From positions 4,526,001 to 4,590,000 of the forward strand of contig NC_071328.1 in assembly GCF_010183535.1 (NCBI RefSeq): 64,000 nucleotides of DNA, read 5' to 3'. The stretch is from Caenorhabditis remanei. Its lineage: Eukaryota; Nematoda; Chromadorea; Rhabditida; Rhabditidae. Shown here one piece after another: positions 9,903-20,144 of this stretch. The notes beneath the pieces are model-generated. The model did not search any database. It was not told the DNA's origin and was given only the letters and a program-made list of their open reading frames with translations. The first letter of the stretch is position 1; every line of letters begins with the position of its first letter. A program made the position numbers and the translations under genes.

Positions 9903-12900
9903 ATGATTTTGAAACATGAAAAAGAGTGTGTGGTGACGCAAATCATAAAAGTTGGAGATAAGAATCTACTACTTAAACCACGCCACCGAACTGATAAGCC
10001 AATGGAATTACGGCCTTTACAAGGACGTATCCGAAGAGTGCAAGCTTACGCGAACAACCCTCTTCATAACGATCAACCTGAAGTAATGGTTGACCACCAG
10101 AACCTTCAAAACCAACAGGAGATAGATGGGATACAACAACAACCCAACCCTGCTCCAGCCCAAGCAATCGCAAGACTACCTGTGGAGATAACGTTTAAAG
10201 ATATTAAACAAGCCACGGAGGCGATGCAGGCCACAGTACCGAAGTTCACGGGGGAATCCCCGGATGAACTATACGGTGCCTGGTGCCAACGGTTTACCAT
10301 TGAAGCAAATGCTTTACAATTGAGCCGTCAACTAACTGCTCTGGTCTTTCCACGTCTTCTGGACGGAAAGGCGCGTTTGAAATATCAAACACTCGAACCA
10401 GAGGAGAAAGCAAACTTTGCCATAGCAGTGCAAAGCCTGGGAAACAAGCTGAGATCCCAAGGAAGCAAATCGAAAGCCATGAATAATCTGGCTAAGATTG
10501 AGAAAAAACCATCGGAAAGTCTGATTGCTTTCGCAAAAAGAGTCGAAGCACAAGTCAATGTGGCTTACCCTGGAGTGAACCTCATCCAAAGAGATGAAAT
10601 CGGGATAAACCGATTTATTAACGGTCTAACCTGTCAAATAAGACAAAAATTAATGGAATGTGATGACATCGAATCTCTATACGATGCAGTTCAAAAAGCT
10701 GAAAGATTTGCGGAGATTTACGAAGAAGAAACCCGAGACACCGTAAATCTGATTAACCGTATGAATCAAGTGGATACCGAAAATGAATTGGAAGGACTTC
10801 GGAAGAAAGTCAAGAAACTAACAATTATGAATGAGATCCTTACCTCGAAGAATCAAGGGAGATACGAAAACAGAAATTTCCCGAACTCCTACAAAAGAGG
10901 AGATACGGAAAGAAGAGTATCTTTTCATAATCAAAGATATCAACCCGGACCAAACAGTCCTAGAAACCAAGGATATCAAAACGGATATCAAAATCCGAAC
11001 TTCGGAAATCGAAACTTCCGTTCTCAAACGCAAACAAGACCAACTGATCCAAGAGGACGTAGTGAACCTCCTCGTAGAGAAGGTTGGCAAATAAACCGTA
11101 GCCCAAGAGGAGCCGGAATCAACTTTCTAATGATAATGGCAATTGTTGGAGTGTTAACACAAGTTACATCAGCCACAATGCAAATATGCCCAAATGAAAG
11201 AAGTGGAGAATATTTCCATCCGCCAACAACAACATTATGTGAAATCGATAACACTGAAGCTGTAGTCAAAACGAATGTTGAAATATGGACAGAATACGGA
11301 ACCTCGCAAAAAGTCAGAGCACATAGATGTTCCATAACCACCTATAGAACATGCTACGAAAGCATAGTCAAAATGGTATTCGGAAGTCCAATTATTGAAA
11401 ACGTGGAAACGAAACCTATGGATAAGAATAACTGCCAACTTGCAATCCAAAACCACAAAATCGGAGAGATAATACTCGAACCAAAAAGAGAAAACCTTTT
11501 CCAAAGTACTCCAGACAAGACAACTTATCTAAAATTAGATAATGAATGTCCAAAAAAGTACATTTACACGTTGGAAAGTGGAGAATTGGCTACACCAGAT
11601 GGAGAGACAATTGCTTCTTCATTAGGGGATACCTCAGGATGCAAAGCCCAAGATGGAGACTGCATAACAACATCGGCTCGAATCATGTGGGAAACTGCCG
11701 GAATTCAAAGGTTCTGCAAATACTCTTCAGTAACCACATCGGAAGCCTATGTCACCAAAACAAAAATCGCAATTCCAGAAATGGAAATGGCATTAGAGAT
11801 TTCACCAAACCAAAACAGGTCAAATTTCGAAATGTGCTCATCTGAATTTGCGGTAACCACAAACAATGGCTTTATGATCTCATTCAAAGATGCAAATGAG
11901 ACAGAGTCCTTGGAACATCTCATCTCAAAAACATTGAGAAGACGAGTAAAAAGACATGTTCTAAGAAACAAACCAAATGAGACCGTAATTCAAAGAATTT
12001 TTGGCCCCACGGTAACTGCTAATAACTTCACCATGTTTGCAGTAGATCCACCCACTGACTTCAGAATCATTCATGAACTGAAGAAATATGATATTGCATT
12101 CAGTTTCGTAAAATATCAATGGGAAAATTATGATCTACCGAATAAACAAATTGCGATGTTGAGAGCAATCCGGGAAGGAGAGCTGAGGAAGCAATATATC
12201 CGAGAACTGAGACAAAATGGTGAAGGGGAACGACAAGCAGACCTTATCAGAAGGTTGGAAAAACCTACTGAATTGTTTGACCAAGATCTTATTGAAGAAT
12301 TCGGACCGACAAGGTTGCTATCGGATTCGGAGAAAAGAGAATGGCGTCAAACAGGACAACTCGAAGAAACAAGAACTCAAAATGAGCGCGAAAGAGCAGG
12401 TCAAAAGTATGTACAAACCATTTCAGAAATCAGCAACAGAGCTACTGAAAACAGAGGAAATGCTCAATTAAACAGCAGAGTACAGTTTGTAACTGATAAA
12501 ATTATTGAAGCAAGTCACCACGAATTCAATAAAATATATCGGAAACTTTGTGAACTCCAAAATACTCAAATTGAAATTACTAGAAACCTTCTCACCATTG
12601 ATCCAACACTTGGAATGAGAACACTGCTCAAAAGGAGTGGCATCGTCGCAAAACGTGCTGGTGAAGTTTACATGGTAAACCAATGTAGACAAATTGAACC
12701 GGAAAAGATTCATTATGACCACAAAGTGGCAGGAAAATGCTACATTGATACCCCAGTAACAGTTCAGAATCAAACTTGGTTTATTGCACCAGGTACGCAA
12801 AGAGATCTGATCAGGGAAAGTTCAGAAGTGGCATGTGATGAAGTCACTTTGGCAATTTACAAGGATAACGAGGGAAACTGGAGAAGTCGGAATGGAATCG

Positions 12901-15900
12901 CTAATGTACGAAACGTACCAGTTAGCATAACAAAGTCCGTGGAAAAATGGAATTTAACCCTTTCGGGACCACCAGTATTTGCAAAATTGACAAACATTGA
13001 AAACCCAACAATGTACCTAGCTACATGGACAAATGCTCTGAGAAATTTGAGAGAAAATCAACTCGAATTAATCCAAAGTCTGAAAGATGGAGGATTTGAC
13101 TCAAAAGAGTTCAAGAAAATTTTGGAAAACGGAGCAGATAAGGTCCATAGCATAGCCGGAGAAATTGCAGAGAACATCGAAAAGGGAGCAGCTTACATCC
13201 GTGAAAAAGTAATAGAAATCGTCAAAACAGTCGTAATCCCAATCGGAATGTGCTTCATTTTGCTATTGGCATTATACACGGCACTGAAAATCTATTACGG
13301 AAAACACGCGTCAAGAAAAGCCCTTATCGAATTTGCAAAAGTTGCTAGAAAAGCACCACCAATGGTTCGAAATGCCATGAGAAGAATGAGACCCGAAATC
13401 AATAATATCCAGGTTGATTACGAGGATGACGAAGAAGATCCAATGGAATTACAAACATTCCAAACCAACCGAAAACATTCGGAAATCACAATCCCGGAAG
13501 TATATTCAATTCTCACTATGGAAGGAAAAAATTATCTTCCGTATATTCCAATTCACCTAAATGGTGTTCCCGTGGTAGCACTATTGGATACAGGAGCATC
13601 TGTGTCACTAGTAGCGGAACGGGTGATTGAGAAGTTGGGATTGGGAAACAGAGTTCAACAGTCAAAATGTACTGCAAAAGTTGCTAATGGAACACAAATG
13701 ACGTTCTTAGGGAAAATTGAATTAGCTGTAACGGTGGGAGTAAAAACAGTATCACACCAATTGCTAATTGTCAAGAACGGAGAAGCACCTGCCCCATGTT
13801 TGTTAGGAATTGATTTCATCACCCTAATGAGCGAAAAAGGATGGCATACGATTCTCGTTATGAGGAAAAGATATGTCCTAATCGGAGGAGCTACCGTCAA
13901 CTTGTTGAATCCAGACGAACTAGGACATGAAGAAGAGTCAAAACTTTTCGTGGTGTGCGAACAGGATGAGAACATCCCTCCCAGATGCCAAGCTATAATC
14001 TCTGGAAGAATTCCGGATGTGACGAATCAGAACGACAATTTCATTGTTTCCGATCTTAATAGAGAAACGGAGGAGTTATACTCAATAAGCAGTGTACTCT
14101 CAACCATGAATACCTTGGGACAAGTCGTTTTGAAAATCTACAATCCAGGAAATTCAGAACTGAAACTGAGAAAAAATATGAAAATTGCTCAGGCGGAGTT
14201 CTTCAGAGAAAATATGGTACCAAAGCAACCAATGATAAGTACAATCAATCAACAACCAGACGAAAACTGGGAGAGACCAATGTCAAGAAAAGAGGAAGGA
14301 GAACTTCTTCTGAAAAAGCTAAACCTAAAAGAATCAAATCTCTCCGAAATCGCCATCAAACAAGTAGAAAAACTTATAAAAAGATATCCGGAAGCTTTTG
14401 TCGGGAGTGATGGGAAAATCGGCAAATTTCGAGGAAAAACTCAACATTATATTGAGTTGAATGATAATCATAAAATTCCTCAAACAAGACCATACCGACT
14501 AAGTCCGGAACAAAAAGAGAAACTGGAGAGAGAACTTGAAAAAATGAGAAGAAATGACCTCATTGAAGAGTCAACATCTCCGTACACATCTCCAATACTA
14601 ATGGTACCAAAACCAAATGGAGATACTCGGATTGTAATTGACTACAGAAAACTGAATTTGATTACAAGACCAAGAACATACATCATGCCTCACACCACGG
14701 ATGTGACGGAAGATGCATCTAGAGGGAAAATTTTCTCAGTGTTTGATATCTGTCAAGGATTTCATCACATAAGGATGTACGAACCTCACAAGGAAAGAAC
14801 TGCCTTCTGTTGTCACTTAGGTGTATTTCACTACAAATACATGCCTATGGGATTAAAAGGCAGTCCTGATACATTTCAAAGAGCAATGTCTGAGGTGGCA
14901 AGACAATTTTCAGGAACACTAATCCTGTATGTTGATGACCTCACAGTAGTTTCTGACAATGAGGAACAACATATTGCGGATCTTGAAGAATTTTTCAAAC
15001 TCATGATTAAAATGGGATTGAAACTGAAGGCAGAAAAAAGCCAAATTGGAAGAAACAGAATCAAACTTCTGGGATTCGTTATTGAAAACCGAACAATACA
15101 GCCCAGCGGAGAAAAAACGGAAGCTATCAGAAACTTCCCCATTCCAAAGAATGTCAGTGAAGTAAAATCATTTCTAGGAATGAGTGGATACTTCCGAAGA
15201 TTCATAAAAGACTATGCAATTCTTGCAAAACCCCTTACAGCATTAACTCAAAAAGAGAATAGCTTCAAATGGGGTCCAGAACAACAAAAAGCGTTGGATA
15301 TGATCAAAGATAAATTGATCAGTCCGCCGATTCTCACAACTCCAGACATGAACGGAGATTTCGAGATGCATACAGATGCGTCCAAGATTGGAATTGCGGC
15401 CATACTATTCCAAAAACAAGAAAATCAATTAAAAGTAGTGGCATACGCCAGCAGACCAACTACTAAAGTTGAACAGAGATATCCACCAATCGAGCTGGAA
15501 TCACTAGCTATCACTTGGGGATTAACCCACTATCGACCATACATTTTCGGAAGAAAAGTGAAGGTCGTAACAGATCATCAACCTCTCAAAGCACTTCTTC
15601 ATAGAAAAGAAAATTTTATGAGTGGTAGATTGATGAGACATGAAGCCATCATACAACAGTATGACGTCGAAATCGTCTACAGACCAGGACGAGAAAATCA
15701 TGTCGCAGATGCTCTGTCGAGACAGAACGTCAACACGGAACAAGATGGAATTGTGGCAAGCATCGAGGGAAAACCACCTAAAGATACTTGGACATTTGAA
15801 GATTGGAAAAGAATTCAAAATCTCAATCCACATATTCAAGAAATTAAGAAAAGCTTACTCTATGACAAACTATCAGTCAGAGTATGGAATATTTATGCAA

Positions 15901-17192
15901 AATACATCATGATCGATGGAGTTGTGCACATGAAATCTTCAAATGAAGGAAAACCACTAGTATTACTGGACGAAAAAGTTCCAGAACTAAATGAATTTAT
16001 TATGGCTGTCCATAATAGCATTGGCCATGCAGCCAGCGAAAAAACGAAAACGGCTATCAGCAAAATTGCCGTTTGGAATAAAATGAAACAAAGAATAACC
16101 AATGTCGTTAGCAAGTGCAAAACTTGCCAGATGCGAAAACATGCTCCAGAAAAGAGATTTAATATCCCAATGGGAAAATGGGCAATTCCAGCACGCCCAT
16201 TTGAAAGAATCCACATGGATGTAATTGGTCCACTGCCGGAAACAAAAGATGGCAACCAATACATCATTGCAGCAGTAGATGCATTTTCAAAATTCGCGGT
16301 GGTCAAAGCGACACAAAACCAAACAAGCGAAACATCTGTCAAATTTTTGATGGAAAATATTGTTGGAATTCATGGAATCCCATTGCAGATCGTAACTGAT
16401 CAAGGAAGAAACTTTATTTCCCAAACCTTCAAGGAAATAAGTGAAATTCTTCAACTGAAACAAACATTGACTCCAGCATACCATCATCAATCAAATGGTA
16501 TAGTTGAGAGATTCAACCGAACAGTAGAAGAAATGTTGACTTGCACAGCAAGAAAACCAGAAAACTTCGACGATTGGGACAGAAAACTGCCAGTCGTAGT
16601 TCATGCATACAATGCAAATATACATTCCTCCAGTGGTTACGCTCCAGAAGAGGTAATCTTTGGAAGAAGAACTATTGCCCCAATGGACTTGGTGGTAGAA
16701 ACTCTTCAACCGAAATACACTGATGAGAAAGATTTGGTTGAATCCATAACTGAAGCAATAAGAGAATGCCACAAGGACGTCTACGGACGCCTACAAACAA
16801 GTCAGCGAACTTCGAAAAAGTTTTACGACGAAAACGTCAAAACAAAAACCCAGGAGTTAAACCCGGGAGATAAGGTCTTAATCAGACTATTCACAAGAGG
16901 CAAGCTGGAGAATCAATATTCCGAGCCAGTGGAAGTTGTGACAACAACAGCAACAACTGCGACAATCAAAAACCAAAAAGGACGGATGGAATCGATCCAC
17001 AAAAATCGCCTGAAGAAGTTTATGGAAGAGGTGGCAACCAGTGGACAACTGCAAGACGGTCAGCCAGAAAAGCCTAAGGATCAACAACGTCGTGACAGCG
17101 AACAGCCAGTGGCAAAGGAAGCAACCAGGGGATCGAGTAACCAGCAACTGCGACGCAGCCGCAGACTTCAAGGCAAGCCAGCGGATCAGTAA
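9903..17192 (+). CDS. Single-frame Gag / Env-like / protease / RT / RNase H / integrase polyprotein
   Basis: 2429 codons without a break. Residues 1-400: Gag-like (retrotransposon-gag helices about 100-260, then a basic Asn/Arg/Gly/Pro-rich tail, no zinc knuckle). Residues 405-1135: envelope-like, with a hydrophobic signal-like segment (about 405-424), many Cys, several N-glycosylation sequons, a polybasic RRRVKR site at 679-684, coiled-coil-prone helices and a membrane segment at about 1106-1130. Protease: DTGAS from Asp1229. RT: VIDYRKLN near 1580 and YVDD at 1676-1679. RNase H: TDAS at 1824-1827. Integrase: HHCC zinc finger at about 2036-2075, then Asp2106, Asp2166 and Glu2202 (35 residues between the last two). 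All catalytic residues are present. Placing an Env-like module between Gag and Pol in one frame is unusual. The product would have to cross a membrane before protease acts, or be expressed by an unseen splicing scheme. Confidence 0.9.
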   Translation: MILKHEKECVVTQIIKVGDKNLLLKPRHRTDKPMELRPLQGRIRRVQAYANNPLHNDQPEVMVDHQNLQNQQEIDGIQQQPNPAPAQAIARLPVEITFKDIKQATEAMQATVPKFTGESPDELYGAWCQRFTIEANALQLSRQLTALVFPRLLDGKARLKYQTLEPEEKANFAIAVQSLGNKLRSQGSKSKAMNNLAKIEKKPSESLIAFAKRVEAQVNVAYPGVNLIQRDEIGINRFINGLTCQIRQKLMECDDIESLYDAVQKAERFAEIYEEETRDTVNLINRMNQVDTENELEGLRKKVKKLTIMNEILTSKNQGRYENRNFPNSYKRGDTERRVSFHNQRYQPGPNSPRNQGYQNGYQNPNFGNRNFRSQTQTRPTDPRGRSEPPRREGWQINRSPRGAGINFLMIMAIVGVLTQVTSATMQICPNERSGEYFHPPTTTLCEIDNTEAVVKTNVEIWTEYGTSQKVRAHRCSITTYRTCYESIVKMVFGSPIIENVETKPMDKNNCQLAIQNHKIGEIILEPKRENLFQSTPDKTTYLKLDNECPKKYIYTLESGELATPDGETIASSLGDTSGCKAQDGDCITTSARIMWETAGIQRFCKYSSVTTSEAYVTKTKIAIPEMEMALEISPNQNRSNFEMCSSEFAVTTNNGFMISFKDANETESLEHLISKTLRRRVKRHVLRNKPNETVIQRIFGPTVTANNFTMFAVDPPTDFRIIHELKKYDIAFSFVKYQWENYDLPNKQIAMLRAIREGELRKQYIRELRQNGEGERQADLIRRLEKPTELFDQDLIEEFGPTRLLSDSEKREWRQTGQLEETRTQNERERAGQKYVQTISEISNRATENRGNAQLNSRVQFVTDKIIEASHHEFNKIYRKLCELQNTQIEITRNLLTIDPTLGMRTLLKRSGIVAKRAGEVYMVNQCRQIEPEKIHYDHKVAGKCYIDTPVTVQNQTWFIAPGTQRDLIRESSEVACDEVTLAIYKDNEGNWRSRNGIANVRNVPVSITKSVEKWNLTLSGPPVFAKLTNIENPTMYLATWTNALRNLRENQLELIQSLKDGGFDSKEFKKILENGADKVHSIAGEIAENIEKGAAYIREKVIEIVKTVVIPIGMCFILLLALYTALKIYYGKHASRKALIEFAKVARKAPPMVRNAMRRMRPEINNIQVDYEDDEEDPMELQTFQTNRKHSEITIPEVYSILTMEGKNYLPYIPIHLNGVPVVALLDTGASVSLVAERVIEKLGLGNRVQQSKCTAKVANGTQMTFLGKIELAVTVGVKTVSHQLLIVKNGEAPAPCLLGIDFITLMSEKGWHTILVMRKRYVLIGGATVNLLNPDELGHEEESKLFVVCEQDENIPPRCQAIISGRIPDVTNQNDNFIVSDLNRETEELYSISSVLSTMNTLGQVVLKIYNPGNSELKLRKNMKIAQAEFFRENMVPKQPMISTINQQPDENWERPMSRKEEGELLLKKLNLKESNLSEIAIKQVEKLIKRYPEAFVGSDGKIGKFRGKTQHYIELNDNHKIPQTRPYRLSPEQKEKLERELEKMRRNDLIEESTSPYTSPILMVPKPNGDTRIVIDYRKLNLITRPRTYIMPHTTDVTEDASRGKIFSVFDICQGFHHIRMYEPHKERTAFCCHLGVFHYKYMPMGLKGSPDTFQRAMSEVARQFSGTLILYVDDLTVVSDNEEQHIADLEEFFKLMIKMGLKLKAEKSQIGRNRIKLLGFVIENRTIQPSGEKTEAIRNFPIPKNVSEVKSFLGMSGYFRRFIKDYAILAKPLTALTQKENSFKWGPEQQKALDMIKDKLISPPILTTPDMNGDFEMHTDASKIGIAAILFQKQENQLKVVAYASRPTTKVEQRYPPIELESLAITWGLTHYRPYIFGRKVKVVTDHQPLKALLHRKENFMSGRLMRHEAIIQQYDVEIVYRPGRENHVADALSRQNVNTEQDGIVASIEGKPPKDTWTFEDWKRIQNLNPHIQEIKKSLLYDKLSVRVWNIYAKYIMIDGVVHMKSSNEGKPLVLLDEKVPELNEFIMAVHNSIGHAASEKTKTAISKIAVWNKMKQRITNVVSKCKTCQMRKHAPEKRFNIPMGKWAIPARPFERIHMDVIGPLPETKDGNQYIIAAVDAFSKFAVVKATQNQTSETSVKFLMENIVGIHGIPLQIVTDQGRNFISQTFKEISEILQLKQTLTPAYHHQSNGIVERFNRTVEEMLTCTARKPENFDDWDRKLPVVVHAYNANIHSSSGYAPEEVIFGRRTIAPMDLVVETLQPKYTDEKDLVESITEAIRECHKDVYGRLQTSQRTSKKFYDENVKTKTQELNPGDKVLIRLFTRGKLENQYSEPVEVVTTTATTATIKNQKGRMESIHKNRLKKFMEEVATSGQLQDGQPEKPKDQQRRDSEQPVAKEATRGSSNQQLRRSRRLQGKPADQ

Positions 17193-17239
17193 ATTAAATT
17201 TTCTTTTGTCAAGTTATTGTTACTCGGGACGAGTCTCGA

Positions 17240-17254
17240 AAAAAAGGAGGGGGA
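17240..17254 (+). other. Polypurine tract of the LTR element
   Basis: A purine run (AAAAAAAGGAGGGGGA) sits directly before the 3' LTR, where plus-strand DNA synthesis is primed in LTR elements. Confidence 0.8.
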
Positions 17255-17634
17255 TGTAGAGCATTCAGAATCTTATGTAACCTGATGAAATTTAAATTGT
17301 ACTGATAACCACAATCTGATGTAACTTGATGAAATCTAAATTGTACTGATAACCACATATATATATAAGTTATGGCCGACTCCCTTGAGGGGTCGCCGAC
17401 CATTTTATTCTATCTCTTTTTTATCAACTATCACTTATTTCTTTTTCTTACGTTATCTTTCTTTTTCTTAATAAATTAGTAATCTGAATGCTAATGGTAT
17501 TCTGTCTTCTTCAAACGCTAATTACCGCTACACAATACTTAAAGAGGGAAATCTGATTGAACTTCTCCTCTTCTTCCCACGGGAAGAAGGGAGACTCAGA
17601 ACCACTCTTGATTGGATAGAAACTCCGATCACAA
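17255..17634 (+). repeat. 3' LTR
   Basis: It matches the 5' LTR throughout, apart from one additional AT in the TATATA run. It follows the polypurine tract and is followed by the foldback sequence starting near 17640. Confidence 0.9.
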
Positions 17635-17639
17635 CAGTT

Positions 17640-18248
17640 TCGATATGAAAAGAAATCACGGAAATGAACAAATTAATATAGGGCAGAAGTCGAATTTCTA
17701 GGCGACAACGCCAATTTTCTGACAACAGCTCATTCATTGACTACAAAATTCGAGGGATTCTCTCATTGACTACATCTCTCTGAAAGACAGTCCACTACAC
17801 CATCTGAATTTATAACATATCTCAGAAGCCTACATTTTCCAAACAGGACCAGAAAAAGTAGCGGACTGACCAAATCAGGATTTCTTAGAAATTCGGAAAA
17901 GAATTCACAGAAACGAAAAACAGTTAAGAACCGGTTTGTTAAGGTTTTTCCGAGCTTCTAAGAAACCTAAGCCTAAAATAATGGTAAAAACTGGTCCCCC
18001 CACGAGAATCACACAGATGGGGTGAACTTTGTTCCTAATTTTAATTTAAAAACTGCGAGTATCGCGTTCGTTTTGGCGAGTGCTGTAGATGTAGTCAATC
18101 AGAGATTTTTTTCTCGAATTTTGTAGTCAATGAGAATGTGTAGTCAATGAGTTTTTTGATCAATTTTCTTCGGTCAGCGAAATTCTCAAATTCACCGGGA
18201 CTCGCAATCAGCGGGTTTCGAATTGAATTCAAAAATGTCTTCGATATA
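17640..18248. repeat. Foldback (inverted-repeat) element with TGTAGTCAATGAG motif
   Basis: The word CTCATTGACTACA (17732-17782, two copies) recurs inverted as TGTAGTCAATGAG (18086-18155, about three copies). Complementarity extends outward: AATTTCTAGGCGAC...CAATTTTCTG on the left faces GAAAATTGATC...GCGAAATTC on the right. Imperfect ends CGATATGAAAAG and CTTCGATAT lie at the outside. No coding capacity. The retrotransposon's 3' LTR abuts its left end. Confidence 0.55.
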
Positions 18249-18401
18249 AAAACAAGCTCACAGACATACTTACATCATTAAAGAGCTAACCATAGTCTAC
18301 TTTTAAGGATACTTCCTTTCCTCAACAAGCTGAGATATTTAGGAAAATATTAGACACAATTCAAAAAATTTTTTAGAACATGTCTTTAGTAAAACATGAG
18401 C

Positions 18402-18842
18402 TAAAGGAGGACAGAAGTCATATTTTCATTTCAGATTTTGATACTTCAGAAAATTCTGAGCAACTTTCATCATTGCAGCATATGCTAAAAATCGGTCTAA
18501 ACGCTCTAAACTCGCGTTTCCCGGCTCAAAAGGAGCCTAGGTGGAAGAGTTTTCTCACGCGAATTTCTTCCTCCGTGTAGTCCTCTCGGATAAAATTATT
18601 TCTCGATTACTCGTTTCCTCGCTTTTTTCAACAAACTTTCGTGTTTTTTTCAATTTATATTAATTTATATCGTTAAAAAAAATAGTAATACTAAATTTTC
18701 TTGAAAAAATGAAGAAAACGAAAAATCGAGAAATAAAAAGAAATAATTCTATCCGAGAGAACTACACGGGGGTGAAAGTTGCTCAGAATTTCCTGAAGTA
18801 TCAGTATCTGGAATAAAAATATATGACTTCAGTCCTCCTTCA
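18402..18842. mobile_element. Non-autonomous TIR DNA element (MITE), copy 2
   Basis: The left end TAAAGGAGGACAGAAGTCATAT is the inverse of the right end ATATGACTTCAGTCCTCCTTCA, with a self-complementary interior (CGTGTAGTCCTCTCGGATA versus TATCCGAGAGAACTACACG-like). It is the same family as 4588-5035. It sits where the downstream exons of the minus-strand F-box fragment at 19009-19310 would be expected. Confidence 0.75.
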
Positions 18843-19008
18843 ATTCCTTATCCAAAAAACGTTGTATTTCGTTTAATTAATTCTAACTCGGTTATAACGA
18901 AATTATTGAATCATCACAACGGGAGATGTAAGAAAAGGTGGAGTTAGGAAAATAGTTAACCGCTGAAACGAAGATCAACACCAAGACATTAAAATCCTGA
19001 CAACTCAC

Positions 19009-19310
19009 GTTCCGTATGCTTTGAAATGTTCTCCAATTTTCAATTCCATTGTTGATTTCATCTCATTCAGCTCCGGCGTCTCAACAATCGCGATAACCGT
19101 TTCCACCTGACCGGACTCTTCTTCGACTGCAATGAGATTACGGCTAGGGAACACAACGTACCATATCTTAGGTACCCTTCGTTTTGCTCGAATCACAAAA
19201 TATTTTATTTGTTTCGAGCAAAGTGACATTATGAACACTTCGCAATATTCCATTGATTTGAAAATTTCCTTTTGGACAACATACGGGAATCGTAAGAGTG
19301 GTATAGGCAT
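19009..19310 (-). pseudogene. F-box exon lacking its partner exons
   Basis: After a TATTTTTCAG acceptor the minus strand reads ATGCCTATACC and encodes an F-box (LLRFPYVVQKEIFKSMEYCEV, then SLCSKQIKYFVIRAKRR), as in first exons of FBA_2 genes. It ends at a good donor (GTGAGTTG). The next plausible acceptor (CGTTTCAG near 18957) leads to a stop within two codons. The MITE at 18402-18842 lies just beyond. At most a truncated F-box-only peptide of about 100 residues could be made. Confidence 0.65.
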
Positions 19311-19337
19311 TCTGAAAAATATATATGATCTCGTCAA

Positions 19338-20144
19338 TACAGGATTAAAGATTTAAAGATTGGTGGCACTTTAAGCTTTTTTGACTTACAAAGTCCATGA
19401 TAATGTGTTAACTTGGATAATAAGAATACTAATCATTTATTACGATCAATTCAATCGTGAAAATAAGAAATAATTTCGGATAATACCGTAATAACTGTAA
19501 TACAGGCGCATGCACCTCTATTTTTCAAATCACCTCAGGAATCTTTCTCTCTCTCTTGCAGGGACGCTTTTAATTTTCAACCTATCATTTTCTTTCAAAT
19601 CATGATTTTCTTCCAAACCATATTTTTCAAATCATGCGAAACACCGGAATTGAAATGACTTAAAACATAAAATTTTATTTTTTTAATAGTAAGGATTTTT
19701 CACGAAATTTGAACAAGAATTCCTACAAATCAGTAGATAGGGTGCGCTGCTATTTTTTTAAAATAGGATGAGCCTTTAGGGTCCTCTAATTAAGTTACAA
19801 TTCTATGTTTTTTACGGTAGTTGTATAATGAATATGCAATTGAATTTGATACACGAAAACAACTGCAACACATAGGACAGGATATTAGGCTCAAGAGAAT
19901 GGGTTGTACAAAAAAGTGAACTGGGAAAAATACAGAAAAAAAAAGTAATGATGGTAGTTGAGAGTTTAGGCTTATAAAATCAAGAGCAGTATGAGGTCAA
20001 TTTTTCCGGGAAACTACCGTGAAGTTTTCACCGAAAATTTCCCGGTAATTTTCCGAGGAACAGGTCTGATGGTGAGTGAAATTTAACATGCAGAATTTTA
20101 AAGTTGAAAAAGTTTTGTTAACGAGAAAGTGGGTCTGCAATTTA
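19338..20144. other. Intergenic, no gene recognised
   Basis: AT-rich sequence with only short frames. CCGGTAATTTTCC/GGGAAACTACCG words near 20005-20055 hint at a small inverted repeat. Nothing else was identified. Confidence 0.4.

Larger units (their letters stand above)
7265..17634 (+). mobile_element. Complete LTR retrotransposon with Gag, Env-like and Pol regions
   Basis: Near-identical LTRs (7265-7642 and 17255-17634) bound a 10.4-kb element with a long leader, an upstream zinc-knuckle ORF and a 2429-codon polyprotein frame without a break. The pol order (protease, RT, RNase H, integrase) is that of Ty3/Gypsy (Metaviridae). The only LTR difference I saw is one extra AT unit in the TATATA run, so the insertion appears recent. 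No matching target duplication is visible: the left flank is TGTTT and the right flank ACAGT or CAGTT. The C. elegans element Cer1 is the nearest group I would compare it with, but I cannot verify the relationship. Confidence 0.9.

Noticed and set aside
10106..17171. Numerous antisense ORFs of 60-150 codons inside the retrotransposon polyprotein
   Set aside because: They follow the codon structure of the intact sense frame and show no domains or start contexts of their own.
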